From Deltaproteobacteria bacterium (GTDB lineage Bacteria; UBA10199; SPLOWO2-01-44-7), in NCBI GenBank assembly GCA_030688705.1, contig JAUYJH010000039.1, positions 1 through 5,042 of the forward strand: a DNA stretch of 5,042 bases. Direction: 5' to 3'. The notes beneath the pieces are model-generated. The model saw only the letters and a list, made by a program, of their open reading frames with translations, was not told the DNA's origin and did not search any database. Positions 5,041 to 5,042 of the stretch are shown piece by piece; within the stretch, counting starts at the first letter, position 1, and each line of letters opens with the position of its first letter. The position numbers were made by a program, and so were the translations under genes.

Positions 5041-5042
5041 TT

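Larger units (their letters stand above)
4911..5042. other. Right-end intergenic region after the lipoprotein gene
   Basis: These 132 bases hold an AT-rich hairpin (4941-4969), two copies of GGTCTCCC (4933-4940 and 4971-4978) around it, and a short minus-strand open frame reaching the window edge. Nothing else is recognisable. Confidence 0.5.

Overview
This roughly 5 kb window looks like chromosomal DNA from a Gram-negative bacterium. It carries a gatCAB operon (indirect Gln-tRNA/Asn-tRNA synthesis), a lipoprotein with a serine-rich tether, and a stem-loop repeat containing GTCATTCCGGCGAAAGCCGG, a type scattered through many deltaproteobacterial-like genomes. A deltaproteobacterial or Bdellovibrionota-like source is my best guess. 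It is an inference, not something the sequence proves. I saw no tRNA, rRNA, CRISPR array, integrase or transposase gene.

Layout. Positions 1-2124 hold a tightly packed minus-strand operon, read right to left: a small zinc-ribbon protein (zf-TFIIB type), gatC, gatA and the first 26 codons of gatB, which runs off the left edge. The zinc-ribbon stop lies 4 nt before the gatC ATG, gatC overlaps gatA by 11 nt, and gatA overlaps gatB by 4 nt (ATGA), so all four genes are probably translationally coupled. GatA has the complete Lys/cis-Ser/Ser amidase triad at the usual spacing. Positions 2125-2300 are a divergent intergenic region containing a two-stem inverted-repeat element. Positions 2301-3278 (+) encode a diverged staphylococcal-nuclease-like protein that keeps all five expected active-site residues but has insertions and a C-terminal extension of about 115 residues with no recognised domain. 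After a 162-bp gap with a plausible sigma-70 promoter, 3441-4910 (+) encodes a lipoprotein of about 489 residues that I cannot assign to a family. Its signal peptide is partly encoded by a perfect (CT)9 tract, and its Ser-rich linker by a TCATCG-type hexamer repeat. The right end (4911-5042) holds an AT-rich hairpin between two copies of GGTCTCCC, and possibly the 3' end of a convergent gene.

How the genes relate. The gat genes form one enzyme, and the zinc-ribbon gene sits first in their operon. The two plus-strand genes show no evident functional link to gatCAB or to each other. The points most worth checking are the CT tract as a possible slippage (phase-variation) switch, the unusual nuclease architecture, and the zinc-ribbon/gat coupling. 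I do not see convincing evidence for a complete new multi-gene system in this window.
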